Source: QHWT01 sp963755695 (lineage in GTDB: Bacteria; Acidobacteriota; Vicinamibacteria; Vicinamibacterales; 2-12-FULL-66-21). Taken from it: a stretch of DNA of 64,000 bases. A program made the position numbers and the translations under genes. The notes beneath the pieces are model-generated. The model was not told where the DNA came from, did not search any database, and was given only the letters and a program-made list of their open reading frames with translations. The DNA is taken from the NCBI GenBank assembly GCA_963755695.1, contig CAVWLB010000010.1:1364001-1428000 (forward strand). Reading direction: 5' to 3'. Below, one piece after another: positions 63,101 through 64,000 of this stretch. Each line of letters opens with the position of its first letter. The first letter of the stretch is position 1.

Positions 63101-64000
63101 GTTCCACGCAGGACGCTGGACGATCGCGGCCGCGCCCCACAGGACAACGGTGCTCGCGAGGATCACCAGAGCAATGGCGACCGAGAGCTGGAGCTCGCGC
63201 GCAGCCGTGCGCGCCATGACGCGACGATCCAGGAGAGGGCCGATGAGCAGCAGCATGGTGACGCCCAGCACGCCGACCACGAGCGCGATCACGACACGGC
63301 GCGAGTGGTCTCGCGCCTCTCGAAGGTCGTCGGGATCGATCGACGCCTGCAGGAGCGGGGAACCGTCGGCGCTCCGAATGACGAACGCGTTGGGCGAACT
63401 GGCGGCTGCCGCGACCGGCGTCCGAAGCAGCACCGGCACGACCTGACCCGGCAGCACGTAGTCGCCGCCAAAATTGTTGATCGTGGAGGCTGCGGGTGAC
63501 GGCGAGAGCACGTGCTCCACCGCGATAGTCCCGAGCCGCGCGCGGTCGCCGCTCATTGCCAGGATGGGTTCGACGTAGACGAGCCGAAGGCCGAGCGGAG
63601 AGGGGGTGACGAACAGCGACGCCGGGCCGTTGCTGCGATCGCGGGGAAGATCGGAGGGCCGGCCCGCCCAGGCCCGGGCGCCGCGCCGGTCGTAGATCGT
63701 CAGCGCCACGAGCGGCGCCGCGGAGCCCTGGCGCTGGCGCGCCGCGGCCACGACATCAAACAGCGTGCGGACGCGATCTTCGGTCGCATCCTCCACCGGC
63801 ATGTTGCGGCCGACCGATGGATCGGTTGCGACTTCATGCGCCACGAACCGTGCGAGCGCCGTTATCCCGGCGATATCGCGCAGGACACGGGCCTGAACGC
63901 GATCGGCCGCGGCAGCGTCGGTGGTGCCGAAACGTTGAAGCTCCAGCGCGGTCCCTGCGAATGCGACCAGTGCGGCAGTGGCGACGCCGCCGGCAATCAG
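60128..64000 (-). CDS. NtrY-like sensor histidine kinase (5' end outside window)
   Basis: The frame stays open to base 64000, so the true start is beyond the edge; GTG 63844 is not the start, because the upstream codons still encode a membrane segment (LIAGGVATAALVAFAG). About 1290 residues are visible: multiple membrane segments, a large extracytoplasmic region, further membrane segments, a HAMP domain (IADPVRQLTRATGRIARGDFDARI), a phosphoacceptor helix with VAHEIKNPLTPIQLSAEHL (His codon 60755-60757) and a HATPase domain with N box ALANIVENALHAM, G1 VADTGVGMD and G2 GTGLGLPIARR. It is unusually long for NtrY because of the extended N-terminal membrane and periplasmic part. A response-regulator partner should lie outside the window or downstream, and none is seen here. 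Confidence 0.88.
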   Translation of the reverse strand: MIAGGVATAALVAFAGTALELQRFGTTDAAAADRVQARVLRDIAGITALARFVAHEVATDPSVGRNMPVEDATEDRVRTLFDVVAAARQRQGSAAPLVALTIYDRRGARAWAGRPSDLPRDRSNGPASLFVTPSPLGLRLVYVEPILAMSGDRARLGTIAVEHVLSPSPAASTINNFGGDYVLPGQVVPVLLRTPVAAAASSPNAFVIRSADGSPLLQASIDPDDLREARDHSRRVVIALVVGVLGVTMLLLIGPLLDRRVMARTAARELQLSVAIALVILASTVVLWGAAAIVQRPAWNAPLTLLFVGAAAAAVVATTVSGAVRLRVALRTDRRWPNRERAWFVIAQLVVGGLLAAMLVAFEQWLGTEVDPAAVDLRHFTLHPWGGPRLAVLSGILLCHAAVMWAGALGCVTALTRWRLPRSVSGWHIAAAALWVGPTVVIAVLGAGREWPVAGAAIVLAAFACALAALVAPRLVVWYRQTTVASRILALFMAFLLPALLIYPSVHFFAERATRRLIATRYAPEAMSHPQALLSRLNEALAEIDRMTTLPRLVAGGTLTESGTPRTDSAFFMWSRTVLARARLTSDIELYGADGALVSRFALNFPEYTGAPQRPAALSGCRWDVFGEAQLFGAQERNMLHAERNICDGTRPVGAVVVHVIFDYRTLPFISSQSPYFDVFRPSDQSSGIEGAPTGDVDFTVYGWGLTAIFTSVKTVWPLDDVTFSRIYKSRDPFWTVLRKGDTSYNVYLSNDRYAIFALGYPRPDIFEHLVRLAELTTLAAAGYVIILIGNALFARIARTRPATGRALLREIRASFYRKLFLAFVLASIVPVLTLALVIRAYFAGLLVDGIEGDAARTAAVAQRVIEESDALLRRGAEGVAPLTDDVMIWISQVVDQDVNIFSGAELSATNQRDLFASGLLPTRTPEDVYRAIVLDRLPNYISQDVIGSVPYMLAATPVRSGGRDSVLTVPLALRLQEVEREIDDLDRGVHLAALFFILLGAAIGLSMAERIADPVRQLTRATGRIARGDFDARIALRSSDELRRLIDAFNSMAAELKAQRSQLERTHRIEAWAEMARQVAHEIKNPLTPIQLSAEHLRRVHADRGEPLGPVLEGCVDSILGQVRLLRQIAAEFSSFASAPIARPAPVDPVQLVRDVVEPYRAGLEGRIDLQNQVGPILPPVLVDRTLVSRALANIVENALHAMPGSGRLLLTSGLENGLVTIRVADTGVGMDAEALDRVFEPYFSTKTTGTGLGLPIARRNIELNNGTVSVASEKDRGTTVTIKLPIAA

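Noticed and set aside
62385..63140. Second minus-strand frame inside the histidine kinase gene
   Set aside because: Overlaps the kinase in another frame, has Arg/Gly-rich composition and no motif.

Overview
This is a GC-rich chromosomal window that most resembles an Acidobacteriota genome, probably the Vicinamibacteria (subdivision 6) lineage. That placement is inferred from gene content: a tandem pair of orphan MacB/FtsX-type permeases with no ATPase (the 'acidobacterial duplicated orphaned permease' layout), an Acidobacteria-type VWA protein, carboxypeptidase-regulatory/TonB receptors, BlaI/M56 pairs and CHASE2/FecR clusters. No phage, integrase, transposase, CRISPR array or rRNA was seen. 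One tRNA is present, tRNA-Arg(CCT).

Layout. 1-4.5 kb: the end of a TonB receptor, then a FecR / OmpA-lipoprotein / CHASE2-HD-GYP operon. 4.5-10.9 kb: a large cytochrome-c/beta-propeller dehydrogenase-like protein divergent from a phosphohexomutase, a VWA protein and a GNAT. 10.9-23.7 kb: an Oar-like receptor with a small Cys/His-rich secreted protein, a patatin/outer-membrane-barrel protein, an RMD1-family protein, the permease pair and an acidic hypothetical protein. 24-30.1 kb: a giant heme peroxidase with RTX and PASTA repeats, then a small secreted protein. 30.2-37.4 kb: DUF899, GH5, a dual-specificity phosphatase, BlaI/M56-TonB, a peroxiredoxin with an in-frame TGA at the peroxidatic cysteine, DUF4342 and two very small proteins. 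37.5-43.5 kb: a sortilin-like propeller protein, a uricase-like protein, acylphosphatase, apt, tRNA-Arg and a TPR protein. 43.7-54.3 kb: cupin, PilZ, a TPR/sigma-54 activator, agmatinase plus deoxyhypusine-synthase-like pair, a metalloprotease/propeller/barrel protein and a peptide-binding lipoprotein. 54.4-64 kb: housekeeping genes (mutS, tsaB-rimI, DUF465, psd-pssA) and an NtrY-like histidine kinase cut by the right edge.

The most striking feature is at 35380-35913. The reading frame of a secreted Bcp/AhpC-type peroxiredoxin runs straight through one TGA, exactly where the peroxidatic cysteine belongs, and a SECIS-like stem-loop starts 11 nt after it. I read this as a selenocysteine peroxiredoxin. 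Selenocysteine machinery (selA/B/C/D) is not in the window.

Four genes (peroxidase, sortilin-like protein, sigma-54 activator, peptide-binding protein) carry about 20 clustered single-base indels. Each indel, when corrected, restores family sequence, and gene lengths modulo 3 agree with the counted indels. Sequence or assembly error is therefore at least as likely as real decay. Intergenic regions hold several seven-base-period repeat clusters, GGCGCC-type palindromes and a 131-bp composite palindrome.
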